From: Sphaerisporangium cinnabarinum | GTDB lineage: Bacteria > Actinomycetota > Actinomycetes > Actinomycetales > Cellulomonadaceae | Assembly (NCBI GenBank): GCA_003052455.1 | Contig: QAPD01000071.1 | Span: 1 to 64,000 of the forward strand | Reading direction: 5' to 3' | DNA: 64,000 nt | Part shown: in pieces, positions 7,418 to 15,838 of the stretch | How the letters are laid out: each line of letters begins with the position of its first letter | Position numbering within the stretch: the first letter of the stretch is position 1 | Translations under genes and position numbers: made by a program | The notes under the pieces: generated by a model | Told to the model about the DNA's origin: nothing | Seen by the model: only the letters and a program-made list of their open reading frames with translations | Databases searched by the model: none

Positions 7418-9511
7418 ATGATTCGCAGCACGAACCACCCCGCCGCGCGCCGACGCAGCACCCGCACCGTGACCGTGACGGCGCTCGCCCTCACGCTCCT
7501 CGCGGGAGGCACGCCGTCGGCCCTGGCCCACGGGACGCCCCGACCACCCGCACCCGCCGTGGTGACACGGGCCGCCGTCGACCCGGCGCTCGTCGAGGGA
7601 CGCGGCGCCGCCGTCCCGTTCCTCGAGCAGGAGGCGGAGAACGCCGTGACGACCGGGACGGTGATCGGGCCCGGTCGTGACGCCTACACGATCGAGGCCG
7701 AGGCGTCGGGCCGCTCGGCCGTCCGGCTCACGGCGGGGCAGGACGTGGAGTTCACGCTCCCCGCGGACGCGAACGCGATCACGGTCCGGTACTCGATCCC
7801 CGACTCCCCCACGGGCGGCGGGATCACGTCGCCGCTCGACGTGTCGGTCCTGCGCCAGGGCAAGAAGGTCGGGCTCGACCGGCGCATGACGCTCACGTCG
7901 GCGTACTCCTACCTGTACAACCAGTACCCGTTCACCAACGACCCGACGGCGGACGTCCTCCAGCCCGGCTGGTGGGTCGCCGAGTGCGCGTGCGTCCCCG
8001 CGGAGACGACGCCGACCCCGACGTTCGAGAAGCCGTTCCGCCCCATGAAGTTCTACGACGAGCAGCGGCTCCTGCTCGGCCAGACGTACAGGAAGGGCGA
8101 CGTCGTCCGCCTCACGGTGCCCGCGCGCGGCGCGGCGGAGTGGACCGTGATCGACCTCCTCGACTCCGAGAAGGTCGCGCCGCCGAAGGTGCGCCTGCTC
8201 GCGGCGAACGCACTGCTCTTCGGGGCCGACCCCACCGGTCGGCGCGACTCCGCCGACGCGCTCGACAAGGCGATCGCGTTCGCGAGGAAGCACCGGCTCG
8301 AGGTGTACGTCCCGCCGGGCGTCTACCAGGTGAACCGGCACGTCGTCGTCGACGACGTGACCATCCAGGGCGCCGGGAGCTGGTACACGATCTTCCGGGG
8401 CACGCAGGTCGCGCTGGACGCGCCCGCGCCCGACGGGTCCGTGCACACCGGCGTCGGGTTCTACGGGAGGTACGCCGACGAGGGCGGCAGCCGAGACGTG
8501 CACCTGCGCGACTTCGCGATCGTCGGGGACGTCCGCGAGCGCGTCGACACCGACCAGGTCAACGGCGTCGGCGGCGCGCTGAGCGACTCGTCGATCTCCG
8601 GCCTGTACCTCCAGCACACCAAGGTCGGACTGTGGTTCGACGGGCCGATGGACGACCTGCGCGTGGAGAGCACCGTGATCGTCGACCAGGTCGCCGACGC
8701 GCTGAACTTCCACGGTGGCGTGACGAGCTCGGTCGTCCGGGACGTCTTCGTCCGGAACACCGGCGACGACGGCCTCGCGATGTGGTCGGAGAAGGTCGCC
8801 AACGCCGGCAACGTGTTCGAGAACAACACGATCCAGTCGAACACCCTGGCCAACGGCATCGCGGTCTACGGCGGCACGGACAACACGGTGCGTGCGAACC
8901 TCGTCGCGGACCCGGTGCGCGAGGGCAGCGGGCTGCACGTCGGGTCGCGGTTCGGCGCCGAGCCGTTCGCGGGCCGCCTCGACCTCGCCGACAACACCGC
9001 CGTCCGTGCGGGCACGCTCGAGCTCAACTGGGACATCGGGCTCGGCGCGATCTGGTTCTACGCGCTCGACGGCGACATCGACGCCGACGTCCGAGTCACC
9101 GGCGACCACTACCTCGACAGCACGTACAACGCGATCATGCTGGTCTCCGACTGGGGCGTGAAGGACCGGGTGAAGATCGAGGGCGTCGCGTTCCGGGACG
9201 TGCGGGTCGACGGCACGGGCACGTCCGTGGTCAGCGCGCGGGTCCGCGGCGGCGCGTCGTTCGAGAACGTCGACGCCCGCAACGTCGGCTGGGCGGGGGT
9301 GAACAACTGCGGCGCGTTCACCTTCCCCGACGGCGGCACCGAGTTCACGCTCACCGACCTCGGGGGGAACGACGGTACGTCGCTCAGCCCGTGGGAGCCG
9401 GGCACCGTGAACTGGCTCGGCCGGTTCGTGCCCAGCGCGCCGAGCTGCACCGACCGGCCGCCGGTCGTCGCTCCCCCGGCCCCGTCGCCCTGGGTCCAGC
9501 CGGTCGGCTGA
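7418..9511 (+). CDS. Secreted GH87-type alpha-1,3-glucanase (mutanase/mycodextranase)
   Basis: The 697-residue protein has a signal peptide (RRR at 11-13, hydrophobic core, ALA cleavage near 37), an N-terminal beta domain of carbohydrate-binding type, and a right-handed parallel beta-helix from about 270 on. VYVPPGVYQVNRHVVVDDVTIQG marks the helix start, cited in part. Three Asp residues D427 (VADALNF) and D450/D451 (NTGDDGLAMW) are spaced 23 and 24 apart, matching the catalytic triad spacing I recall for GH87 alpha-1,3-glucanases. Such enzymes act outside the cell on mutan, nigeran or fungal cell-wall glucan. It is shorter than multi-domain GH87 enzymes, with no extra binding modules. A promoter lies about 110 bp upstream. 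Confidence 0.82.
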   Translation: MIRSTNHPAARRRSTRTVTVTALALTLLAGGTPSALAHGTPRPPAPAVVTRAAVDPALVEGRGAAVPFLEQEAENAVTTGTVIGPGRDAYTIEAEASGRSAVRLTAGQDVEFTLPADANAITVRYSIPDSPTGGGITSPLDVSVLRQGKKVGLDRRMTLTSAYSYLYNQYPFTNDPTADVLQPGWWVAECACVPAETTPTPTFEKPFRPMKFYDEQRLLLGQTYRKGDVVRLTVPARGAAEWTVIDLLDSEKVAPPKVRLLAANALLFGADPTGRRDSADALDKAIAFARKHRLEVYVPPGVYQVNRHVVVDDVTIQGAGSWYTIFRGTQVALDAPAPDGSVHTGVGFYGRYADEGGSRDVHLRDFAIVGDVRERVDTDQVNGVGGALSDSSISGLYLQHTKVGLWFDGPMDDLRVESTVIVDQVADALNFHGGVTSSVVRDVFVRNTGDDGLAMWSEKVANAGNVFENNTIQSNTLANGIAVYGGTDNTVRANLVADPVREGSGLHVGSRFGAEPFAGRLDLADNTAVRAGTLELNWDIGLGAIWFYALDGDIDADVRVTGDHYLDSTYNAIMLVSDWGVKDRVKIEGVAFRDVRVDGTGTSVVSARVRGGASFENVDARNVGWAGVNNCGAFTFPDGGTEFTLTDLGGNDGTSLSPWEPGTVNWLGRFVPSAPSCTDRPPVVAPPAPSPWVQPVG

Positions 9512-9561
9512 ACCCGCTGCACGCGTGGATCGGTCGTGGTCGGATCGTGCCGGCCGCGACC

Positions 9562-9594
9562 GGTCCGTGCGCTCACGTGGTCCGTGCGCTCACG
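9562..9594. repeat. Two 16-bp direct repeats
   Basis: GGTCCGTGCGCTCACG occurs at 9562-9577 and again at 9579-9594, separated by one base, in the gap between the convergent glucanase and Nudix genes. No function is evident. Confidence 0.7.
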
Positions 9595-9627
9595 AGAGGG
9601 ACGTCGGCGCGACGGTCGACCGCGACG

Positions 9628-10056
9628 TCAGACCGCCTCGGGCGCCACCTGGCGCGCGAGCTCCTCGACGATGCGCACGTCGGCGTCGAGCCACGGCACG
9701 TCGAGCCACCTCCCGGCGTCGAGCCAGGTCAGCTCGTCGTGCTCGACGAGCGGTCGGGGCTCCCCCGCCGTGATCCGCGCGAACCACAGGCGCATCACGT
9801 GGCGGTCGGTGATGATCCAGGTCCCGTGGTCGGGGCCCACGATCTCGTCACCGAGCTCCACGGCCACGCCGAGCTCCTCGCGGAGCTCGCGGTGCAGCGC
9901 CTCCGTCGGGGTCTCACCGGGGTCGACCTTGCCCCCGGGGAACTCCCAGCGGCCTGCGAGGTGCGACGGACGGGACCGGCGCGCGCTGAGCAGGAGCCGC
10001 GGAGCGACGAGATCGTCGACGATCGCCGCGGCCACCACCAGTCTGCGCAGAGTCAT
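9628..10056 (-). CDS. Nudix hydrolase (MutT-like)
   Basis: The 142-residue protein carries a full Nudix box, [24 protein letters not shown], cited in part, matching GX5EX7REUXEEXGU, at about residues 38-60. The WEFPGGK lead-in and the position of later [22 protein letters not shown] resemble 8-oxo-dGTP diphosphatase MutT-type proteins, which sanitise oxidised nucleotides in the cytosol. The ATG at 10056 gives [13 protein letters not shown] as first beta strand. It stands alone on the minus strand, downstream of the LuxR-type gene with a 79-bp gap. Other Nudix substrates remain possible. Confidence 0.88.
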   Translation of the reverse strand: MTLRRLVVAAAIVDDLVAPRLLLSARRSRPSHLAGRWEFPGGKVDPGETPTEALHRELREELGVAVELGDEIVGPDHGTWIITDRHVMRLWFARITAGEPRPLVEHDELTWLDAGRWLDVPWLDADVRIVEELARQVAPEAV

Positions 10057-10135
10057 ACGCGGAGTGTCGCACGGCGTCGTGACGCGCGGGTGACACGACC
10101 GCGACCGCAGCCTGGGAGGGCTGCGGGGCCGCTCG

Positions 10136-10390
10136 TCAGCGCAGGCCGGCCGCCCGCGCCCAGGCCACGGCCTCGGCACGGGTCGAGACGCCGAGCTTGC
10201 GGTAGAGGCTGCGGACCTGCGACTTGACCGTGTTGCGCGTGACGAAGAGCTTGGTGGCGATCTGCTCGAGCGTGACGTCCTCAGACAGGTTCGACAGGAC
10301 GACCCGCTCCCGGCGGGTCAGCGGAGCGATCGGTGTGGCGATCCGCTCCGACGGGGCCGCCACGGGGCGGACCAGCTCGATGGTGCTCAT
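10136..10390 (-). CDS. Single-domain LuxR-type HTH transcriptional regulator
   Basis: This 84-residue protein is almost only a LuxR/GerE helix-turn-helix: [60 protein letters not shown], cited in part, from about residue 25. It lacks any receiver or ligand domain. A 30-residue N-terminal arm precedes the HTH. The ATG at 10390 has GGAGGAGAAC just upstream. Its place beside an Hpt protein, a stand-alone receiver and a hybrid kinase suggests membership of the same signalling locus, as inference. Stand-alone HTH proteins of this kind can dimerise on DNA or act together with another regulator. Confidence 0.85.
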   Translation of the reverse strand: MSTIELVRPVAAPSERIATPIAPLTRRERVVLSNLSEDVTLEQIATKLFVTRNTVKSQVRSLYRKLGVSTRAEAVAWARAAGLR

Positions 10391-10560
10391 GTTCTCCTCC
10401 AGATGCTCTCCGGTCACGTCATCCCCACGTGGCGAGTTCCGGTTGGTGCTACTTGAAGGGATGGGACAGGAGTCGTTTCATGACGCGACTTCTCGCGACG
10501 AGTTTCAGGACGTTCGTCCAGGCCCGGACGAAAGTGCCGCCGGAGCGGCGTCGGTGCAGG

Positions 10561-10845
10561 TCAGACGAGGTGCTGGTACGAGAGCAGCAGCAGCGCGACC
10601 GCGGTGTAGTCCTCGAGGGAACCCGTCGAACGGGTCACGACGCTCACGCTCATCTGCTCGACCGTCGGGAGCATTCCCTGGGCGAGGTCCTCCTGCAGCG
10701 TGCGCTCGACGGTGTCGCTCAGCGCTGCCATGGCAGCGTCGATGCTCGCCTGCGGGCCCGACGTGAGGTAGGTCGGCGTCGGGACGCGGGGTGCGCGGGT
10801 CTCGCCTCGGGTCGGGCGGTCGGGCGACGTCACGGTGTCGATCAT
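10561..10845 (-). CDS. Small protein of unknown function
   Basis: A 94-residue frame starts with ATG after AGGGGGT. The first 35 residues are polar and Pro/Arg/Thr-rich. The rest is predicted helical: ASIDAAMAALSDTVERTLQEDLAQGMLPTVEQMSVSVVTRSTGSLEDYTAVALLLLSYQHLV, cited in part. No signal peptide or known family is recognised. It lies between the LuxR-type and Hpt genes on the same strand, so it may belong to the signalling locus. Upstream are two compact palindromes that could be an operator. Confidence 0.6.
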   Translation of the reverse strand: MIDTVTSPDRPTRGETRAPRVPTPTYLTSGPQASIDAAMAALSDTVERTLQEDLAQGMLPTVEQMSVSVVTRSTGSLEDYTAVALLLLSYQHLV

Positions 10846-10867
10846 GGGTGTACCCCCTGCCAGTCCG

Positions 10868-10902
10868 GGGGACGGTCCCCTCGGCACCCACCACACTGGT
10901 GG
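10868..10902. promoter_or_regulatory. Pair of short palindromes upstream of the 94-residue protein
   Basis: GGGGAC-G-GTCCCC (10868-10880) and CCACCA-CAC-TGGTGG (10888-10902) lie 23-57 bp before the start at 10845. Both are perfect inverted repeats. They could be regulator binding sites or small RNA stems; the sequence alone does not decide. Confidence 0.4.
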
Positions 10903-10953
10903 TCGGTCCTCGGGGGAATCCCACGTCCGCCGCAGGAGAACCTCAAGATTTGC

Positions 10954-11307
10954 TCAAGACTCCGGGTCCGAGCCGTCCCGGGCGCCGTCGGTCAGCGCGT
11001 GCAGGCTCCGGAGTCGTGCCGGGACCGCGGCGAGGTCGCCCGCGCGGAGCGCCGTCTCCAGCGCGCGCGCCGCCGCGGTGGTGTCGTCGTCGCCGAACGT
11101 CCCGGCCGACCCGGCGACGGCGTGGCACAGCGCCGCGGCCTCGAGGACGGCCTCGGGCGTGGGAGCGCCCGTCCCGTCCGGTCCGTGGCCCAGGAGGCGG
11201 GCCGCCTCGTCGACCCGGGCCGCGTTCCGGGCCCGAGCCCGCCCCCGCAGCACGACGAGCGCGGCGTCGAGCCGGTCCTCGGCGCGACCGTCGGGTCCGG
11301 CCGTCAC
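10954..11307 (-). CDS. Hpt (histidine phosphotransfer) domain protein
   Basis: The 117-residue protein is helical and has the Hpt signature ALCHAVAGSAGTFG, with H62 as the expected phosphate-accepting His and the GSAG(T)FG motif that follows it in Hpt domains. Hpt proteins pass phosphate between receiver domains in a phosphorelay. I start it at GTG 11307, which overlaps the receiver gene stop by 4 nt (GTGA) and has GGGTGG five bases upstream; GTG 11316 is a second option. It is coupled to the stand-alone receiver and lies beside the hybrid kinase, so the three likely form one relay. Confidence 0.8.
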   Translation of the reverse strand: MTAGPDGRAEDRLDAALVVLRGRARARNAARVDEAARLLGHGPDGTGAPTPEAVLEAAALCHAVAGSAGTFGDDDTTAAARALETALRAGDLAAVPARLRSLHALTDGARDGSDPES

Positions 11308-11699
11308 GGCGTCCACCCGAGGAGGGAGCCGAGCCGGGCGGCGAGGTCGAGGGCGTCGAACGGCTTCGTGATGACGCCGGCCGCACCCAGGCCGTCGAGA
11401 CGCGAGATCTCCCCGGCACCCACCTTGGCGGTGAGGAAGACGACCGGCACGTCCCGCAGCGCGGGGCGGGTCCGCAGGCGCGCGAGCACGGTGGGCCCGT
11501 CCACGACGGGCATCATCACGTCGAGGACGATCGCGTCGGGCCGCACCCGCTCCGCGAGCGCCGCGCCCTCGTCGCCGTCGGCCGCGACGTGCACCTCGTA
11601 GCCACCCACCACGTCGAGCGCGAGCTCGACGACCTCGCGGATCGACGGGTCGTCGTCGATGACGACCACGCGCCGCCTCTTCTGCCCTTCCGCGTCCAT
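11304..11699 (-). CDS. Stand-alone receiver (CheY-like response regulator)
   Basis: The 131-residue protein is a single REC domain: acidic pocket D15-D17 (VVVIDDDPS), phosphoacceptor D60 (DAIVLDVMMP), the Thr of VFLTAK and the conserved Lys of ITKPFD. There is no output domain, so it must act by phosphotransfer or protein contact. It is followed at once by the Hpt gene with a 4-nt overlap. The start at 11699 lies about 70 bp from the divergent hybrid kinase start, so both may share a control region. Confidence 0.92.
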   Translation of the reverse strand: MDAEGQKRRRVVVIDDDPSIREVVELALDVVGGYEVHVAADGDEGAALAERVRPDAIVLDVMMPVVDGPTVLARLRTRPALRDVPVVFLTAKVGAGEISRLDGLGAAGVITKPFDALDLAARLGSLLGWTP

Positions 11700-11769
11700 C
11701 GTCCCGACGCTAGCCGAGAAGCCCGCACCCGGCAGCGCGCACCGACGCGCGCTCCCCTAGGCTCGACGC

Positions 11770-14688
11770 ATGGTGGGGCAGCGGGGACGGACCGAGCGGA
11801 CGCACGACCCCTTCGTCCTCTGGTGCTGGGTGGTCGGCGCCCTCCTCGTGCTCCTCGTCCTCGTCCTCGCGAGCCCGCTCGACGCCGAGACGCGACGCAC
11901 GGTCTCGCAAGCCTCGATCGTGAGCGCCGGGGCGATCGCCGCGGCGAGCTGCGGGTGGCGCGCGGCACGCTCGACGGGCCGACGGCGTCGGGCGTGGAGC
12001 CTGCTCGCGCTCGGCGGCGTGGTCGGTCTCGTCGGGAACGTCTGGGCGGGGCTGGTCGACAACCCCTCGACGGGCGACTACGCCTACATCGCCGCGCTGC
12101 TCCTCGGCATCGTCGGGCTCGCGTTCTTCCCCACCGTGCGCCCGCGCGGCAAGGAGATCGGGCGGATGCTGCTCGACAGCGTCGTCGTCGGCGGCTCGGT
12201 GCTGTACATCGCGATCTACGCGGTGACGCTCCGCTCCGCCGAGGCCCCGCCGACCGGTACGACGGCCGTCACGGCGTACACGCTCCCGGTGGTGGACGCG
12301 CTGCTCGCGACCTTCGCCGTCCTCGTGATGACCCGCTCGACCGCCTCCGAGCGGGTGCCCCTCGTGCTCGTGGGCAGCGGGTTCGTGCTCTACGCCGTGG
12401 CCGACGTCGCGTTCGCCCTGCTCTCCGCCGACGGCACGTTCACGTTCGGCAGCCCGATCGACGTCGGGTGGGTCGGCGGGTACCTCATGATCGCGCTCGC
12501 GGCGCGGCACCGGGCGGCGAGCGGCAGCCCGGTGGCCGACGAGCGCGCGCAGGGGTCCGCGATCCTCGGCACGACCGTGACGTTCTGCCTGTTCCTCGCG
12601 GCCGCCCTGATCCGGGTCGTGCAGTCCTCGACGGGCTTCACGTGGGCGCCGAACGCGCTCTGGGTCGTCGTGCTGCTCGCGGTCGTCGCGCGGCAGATCC
12701 TCGTCGTCGCCGACAACGAGTCGCTGCTGCACGGTCTCGAGCGGCGGGTCGAGGAACGCACGTCCCAGCTCCGCGCGCTCGCCGGGGAGCGCGCCCGGAC
12801 GCTCGAGTCCGTGGCGGACGGCATCTACGGCGTCGACCCCGACGGCCGCGTGACCTTCGTCAACGCGGCGGCGTCCCGCACGCTGGGCGCGAGCCAGGAC
12901 TCGCTCATCGGCCGGGACGCGCACGCGCTCTTCCACGCGCCGGACGCGGACGGCAACCCCTACCCCGCGGAGTCCTGCTACATCCGGGAGGCCGTGCGCG
13001 ACGGCATCACCGCGGTCGCCGAGCAGGACGTCTACCTCCGCGAGGACGGCTCCGAGGTGGCCGTCGAGGTCACGGCGAGCCCGCTCAAGGACGACGGCCG
13101 CACGCTGGGCGCGGTCGTCGTGTTCCGCGACATCACGGACCGGCGGGAGGTCGAGCGGCTCAAGGACGAGTTCGTGTCCGTCGTGAGCCACGAGCTGCGC
13201 ACGCCGCTCACCGCGATCCGCGGCGCGCTCGGCCTGCTCGACAGCGGGGCCCTGGGCACGCTCCCCGAGCGCTCGGCGCGCATGGTGCACGTCGCGCGGT
13301 CGAGCAGCGACCGCCTCAACCGGATCGTGGACGACATCCTCGACATCGAGCGCATGGACTCGGGCACGACGCCGCTCGAGCGGGCCGAGCACCGCGTGGC
13401 CGACCTCGTCTCGACGGCCGCGGAGCCCGTCGGGCTGCTCGCGCGCGACGCCGGCGTCGAGATCGTGCAGGAGCACACCGACGAGGTCGTCGCCGTCGAC
13501 GGGGAACGCGTCGTGCAGATGCTGACCAACCTGCTGAGCAACGCCGTGAAGTTCTCCCCGCCGGGTGGGACGGTCCGCGTGTCCGCGCGCTCCGCCGGGG
13601 ACATGGTCGAGCTCCGCGTCGAGGACGAGGGACGCGGCATCCCCCCGGACAAGCTCGAGACGGTGTTCCGGCGCTTCGAGCAGGTCGACGCGTCGGACTC
13701 GCGCGAGCGGGGCGGCAGCGGGCTCGGGCTCGCGATCTCGCAGAGCATCGTGGAGCGCCACGGGGGCCGCATCTGGGCCGAGAGCCGCGGCGAGGGCACG
13801 GGCGCGACCTTCCGCGCGACCCTACCCCGGCCCGAGCCGGTCCTCGGCCCGGCCGACGACGTGCCCGCGACCGCGCCCGGCGACCAGCGCCCCCGGGTCG
13901 TGGTGGTCGACGACGACGCGTACGTCGTCGACGTGCTGCGCGCGGTCCTGGAGTCGCGCGGGTACGACGTCGTCGGGGTGACCGACGGCACGCTCGCCTT
14001 CGCGGCCATCGAGGCCGCCCGGCCCGCCGCCGTCGTGCTCGACCTCGCGATGCCGGGGCGCGACGGGCAGGACGTGCTCGACCGGGTGCGCCGGAGCGCC
14101 GCGACGGCGAACGTGCCCGTCGTCATCGTCTCGGGCTCGCAGCCCTCGAAGTCCGTGGCGACGGCGTCCCTCGCCGACCGCTGGCTCGTGAAGCCGGTCG
14201 CGCCCGCGGAGCTCGAGCGCACCGTCAGGGAGGTCGTCAGCCTGCGCCCGCACCACGAGCACGTGCTCGTCGTCGAGGACGACCCGGAGGTCGGGGAGGT
14301 CGTGCGCACCGTCCTGCAGGGGGCGGGGCTCGTCGTCACGCTGGCGCGCAGCGTCCGCGAGGCGCTGCAGGTGCTCGCGGGCGGCGAGGAACCGGCGCTC
14401 GTCGTGCTCGACCTCACGCTGCCCGACGGTGCGGGCCGCGAGGTCGTCGACGTGCTCCGCCAGGACGGCCGCCTGAGCCGGGTCCCGCTCGTCATCTACA
14501 GCGGGGCGCGCCTCGACGCGCACCAGCGTGCGGACCTCCGGCTGGGAGATACCGTCTACCTGCGCAAGGGGAGCACCGCCCCCGAGAAGCTGCTGGAACC
14601 CGTGCTCGACCTCCTGGACACGGCCGCGGGCCGCTGGGGCACGGCGCACGACGACGGGGCGAGAGCCTCGAGGACGGAGAACACATGA
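11770..14688 (+). CDS. Membrane hybrid sensor histidine kinase with two receiver domains
   Basis: The 972-residue kinase has about eight hydrophobic segments in residues 15-315. Then come a coiled linker (ERRVEERTSQLRALAGER), a PAS domain at about 335-455, HisKA with H474 in VVSHELRTPL, an HATPase with N (LLSNAVKFSPPGG), G1 (EDEGRGIP) and G2 (GGSGLGLAIS) boxes, and receivers with D758 (VVLDLAMPG) and D881 (VVLDLTLPD). It autophosphorylates and relays phosphate inside the membrane-bound protein and probably onward to the Hpt or receiver encoded divergently. The membrane sensor is of unknown ligand. Its stop overlaps the arginine decarboxylase start (ATGA), which ties the signal to polyamine chemistry. 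Confidence 0.9.
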   Translation: MVGQRGRTERTHDPFVLWCWVVGALLVLLVLVLASPLDAETRRTVSQASIVSAGAIAAASCGWRAARSTGRRRRAWSLLALGGVVGLVGNVWAGLVDNPSTGDYAYIAALLLGIVGLAFFPTVRPRGKEIGRMLLDSVVVGGSVLYIAIYAVTLRSAEAPPTGTTAVTAYTLPVVDALLATFAVLVMTRSTASERVPLVLVGSGFVLYAVADVAFALLSADGTFTFGSPIDVGWVGGYLMIALAARHRAASGSPVADERAQGSAILGTTVTFCLFLAAALIRVVQSSTGFTWAPNALWVVVLLAVVARQILVVADNESLLHGLERRVEERTSQLRALAGERARTLESVADGIYGVDPDGRVTFVNAAASRTLGASQDSLIGRDAHALFHAPDADGNPYPAESCYIREAVRDGITAVAEQDVYLREDGSEVAVEVTASPLKDDGRTLGAVVVFRDITDRREVERLKDEFVSVVSHELRTPLTAIRGALGLLDSGALGTLPERSARMVHVARSSSDRLNRIVDDILDIERMDSGTTPLERAEHRVADLVSTAAEPVGLLARDAGVEIVQEHTDEVVAVDGERVVQMLTNLLSNAVKFSPPGGTVRVSARSAGDMVELRVEDEGRGIPPDKLETVFRRFEQVDASDSRERGGSGLGLAISQSIVERHGGRIWAESRGEGTGATFRATLPRPEPVLGPADDVPATAPGDQRPRVVVVDDDAYVVDVLRAVLESRGYDVVGVTDGTLAFAAIEAARPAAVVLDLAMPGRDGQDVLDRVRRSAATANVPVVIVSGSQPSKSVATASLADRWLVKPVAPAELERTVREVVSLRPHHEHVLVVEDDPEVGEVVRTVLQGAGLVVTLARSVREALQVLAGGEEPALVVLDLTLPDGAGREVVDVLRQDGRLSRVPLVIYSGARLDAHQRADLRLGDTVYLRKGSTAPEKLLEPVLDLLDTAAGRWGTAHDDGARASRTENT

Positions 14689-15185
14689 CCGCGGGACCCA
14701 TCATCTACGTGAGCCACGGGACGGGCACGGGGAGGACCGAGCTGTCCGCGTTCGACGCGGCGCTCACGGACGCCGGCGTCGGCGACTTCAACCTCGTCCG
14801 GCTGAGCTCCGTCGTGCCTCCCGGGTCCCGCGTGGTCGAGGTGGACCGTCTCGAGGAGGGGTACGGCGGGCACGGCGACCTCCTCTACTGCGTGTACGCC
14901 GAGGCGCACGCCGTGATGCCCGGCCACGAGGCGTGGGCCGGCGTGGCGTGGTCGCTGCGCGACGACGACAGCGGTGCCGGTCTCTTCGTGGAGCACGAGG
15001 CGCCGTCGCACGAGCAGCTCGAGCTGGACCTCACGCTCAGCCTGGAGGACCTGGCCGCGACGCGCGGCAACCGGTTCCACCCGGCCGGCCGCCGGGTCGC
15101 CGGGGTGCGCTGCGAGTCGCTGCCTGTGTGCTCCGTCGTCGTCGCCGCGTACCGCCGCGAGGGCTGGGACGGGGAGACCCGGTGA
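14685..15185 (+). CDS. Pyruvoyl-dependent arginine decarboxylase
   Basis: The 166-residue protein matches the PvlArgDC family, which makes agmatine and CO2 from arginine. The proenzyme cleaves itself in the LSSVVPPG motif to give a pyruvoyl group; here the Ser pair is S41-S42. Other fits are the N-terminal GTGTGRTELSAFDAAL and the YCVYAEAHAVMPGHEAWAGVAW stretch, cited in part, with a Glu near the end of the family pattern. Its length is normal. The start overlaps the kinase stop by 4 nt and its own stop overlaps the next GTG by 3-4 nt, so three proteins are translated as one unit. Confidence 0.87.
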   Translation: MTAGPIIYVSHGTGTGRTELSAFDAALTDAGVGDFNLVRLSSVVPPGSRVVEVDRLEEGYGGHGDLLYCVYAEAHAVMPGHEAWAGVAWSLRDDDSGAGLFVEHEAPSHEQLELDLTLSLEDLAATRGNRFHPAGRRVAGVRCESLPVCSVVVAAYRREGWDGETR

Positions 15186-15751
15186 CGGCGCCGGCGCGTG
15201 CGGGCGCGGGGCGCGCCGCGGTGACGTTCGAGCAGACCGTGGACGGCGAGCTCGCCGACCGGTTCTGGGAGCTCTACCTCGAGGCGTTCGAGCCGCTGCG
15301 CACGCGTGCGGCGGCCCGGCACGTGCTGCACCGCGAGGAGTTCGACGAGGAGATGAGCGACCCGCGGGTGCTCAAGCTCCTCGCGCACGACGACGACGGC
15401 GCGGCCGTCGGGCTGACGACGCTCGCGACCGACCTCGCGGCGGTCCCGTGGGTGAGCCCGGAGTTCTTCGCGGCGCGCTACCCCGAGCACGCCGCGCGCG
15501 GCGCCGTCTGGTACATCGGCTTCACGCTCGCCCACCCGGGCCGACGCGCGAGCCGGACGTTCATGGACATGATCGACGCGCTCGTCGCGCACCTCGCGGA
15601 GAACCGCGTGGTGTGCGCCTACGACGTGTCGCGGTTCAACGACGACTCGCTGCGGTTCGCGGACAACCTGCGCCGCCACCTCGAGCGGACGCAGGACGTC
15701 GAGGTCGAGACCGTCGACCAGCAGACGTACTACGCGACGACGTTCCGCTGA
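15182..15751 (+). CDS. GNAT-like acetyltransferase domain protein
   Basis: The 189-residue protein has a GNAT-like layout: N-terminal helix FWELYLEAFEPLRTRAAARHVL, central strands VLKLLAHDDDGAAVGLTTLAT, and an AVWYIGFTLAHPGRRASRTFMDMIDALVAHL stretch in the acetyl-CoA-binding position, both cited in part. A classical Q/RxxGxG/A loop is not clear, so catalysis is unproven. It starts with GTG overlapping the decarboxylase stop. A plausible inference is acetylation of agmatine or another amine made by the gene before it; no sequence evidence fixes this. Confidence 0.6.
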   Translation: MTAPARAGAGRAAVTFEQTVDGELADRFWELYLEAFEPLRTRAAARHVLHREEFDEEMSDPRVLKLLAHDDDGAAVGLTTLATDLAAVPWVSPEFFAARYPEHAARGAVWYIGFTLAHPGRRASRTFMDMIDALVAHLAENRVVCAYDVSRFNDDSLRFADNLRRHLERTQDVEVETVDQQTYYATTFR

Positions 15752-15797
15752 CCGTCCCGCCGACCGTTCCGCCGACCGTTCCGCCGACCGTTCCGCC
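15750..15797. repeat. Four 12-bp tandem repeats (GACCGTTCCGCC)
   Basis: Starting inside the stop codon of the GNAT-like gene, GACCGT(T/C)CCGCC is repeated four times without interruption. The unit is a multiple of three and keeps the frame open in another register. It lies just ahead of a strong hairpin. Slippage during replication is the likely origin. Confidence 0.9.
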
Positions 15798-15803
15798 GAC
15801 CCT

Positions 15804-15833
15804 GTGCCGGGGCGGTCCGCGCCGCCCCGGCAC
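15804..15833. terminator. Bidirectional terminator hairpin
   Basis: A perfect 12-bp stem (GTGCCGGGGCGG pairs with CCGCCCCGGCAC) with a 6-nt loop sits between the convergent GNAT-like gene and gcvH. No U-tract follows, as is common in actinobacteria. Confidence 0.75.
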
Positions 15834-15838
15834 GGTCG

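Noticed and set aside
5197-7680. 827-residue plus-strand frame
   Set aside because: Very rich in Arg, Gly and Asp, opposite the lipase gene, with no domain; antisense shadow.
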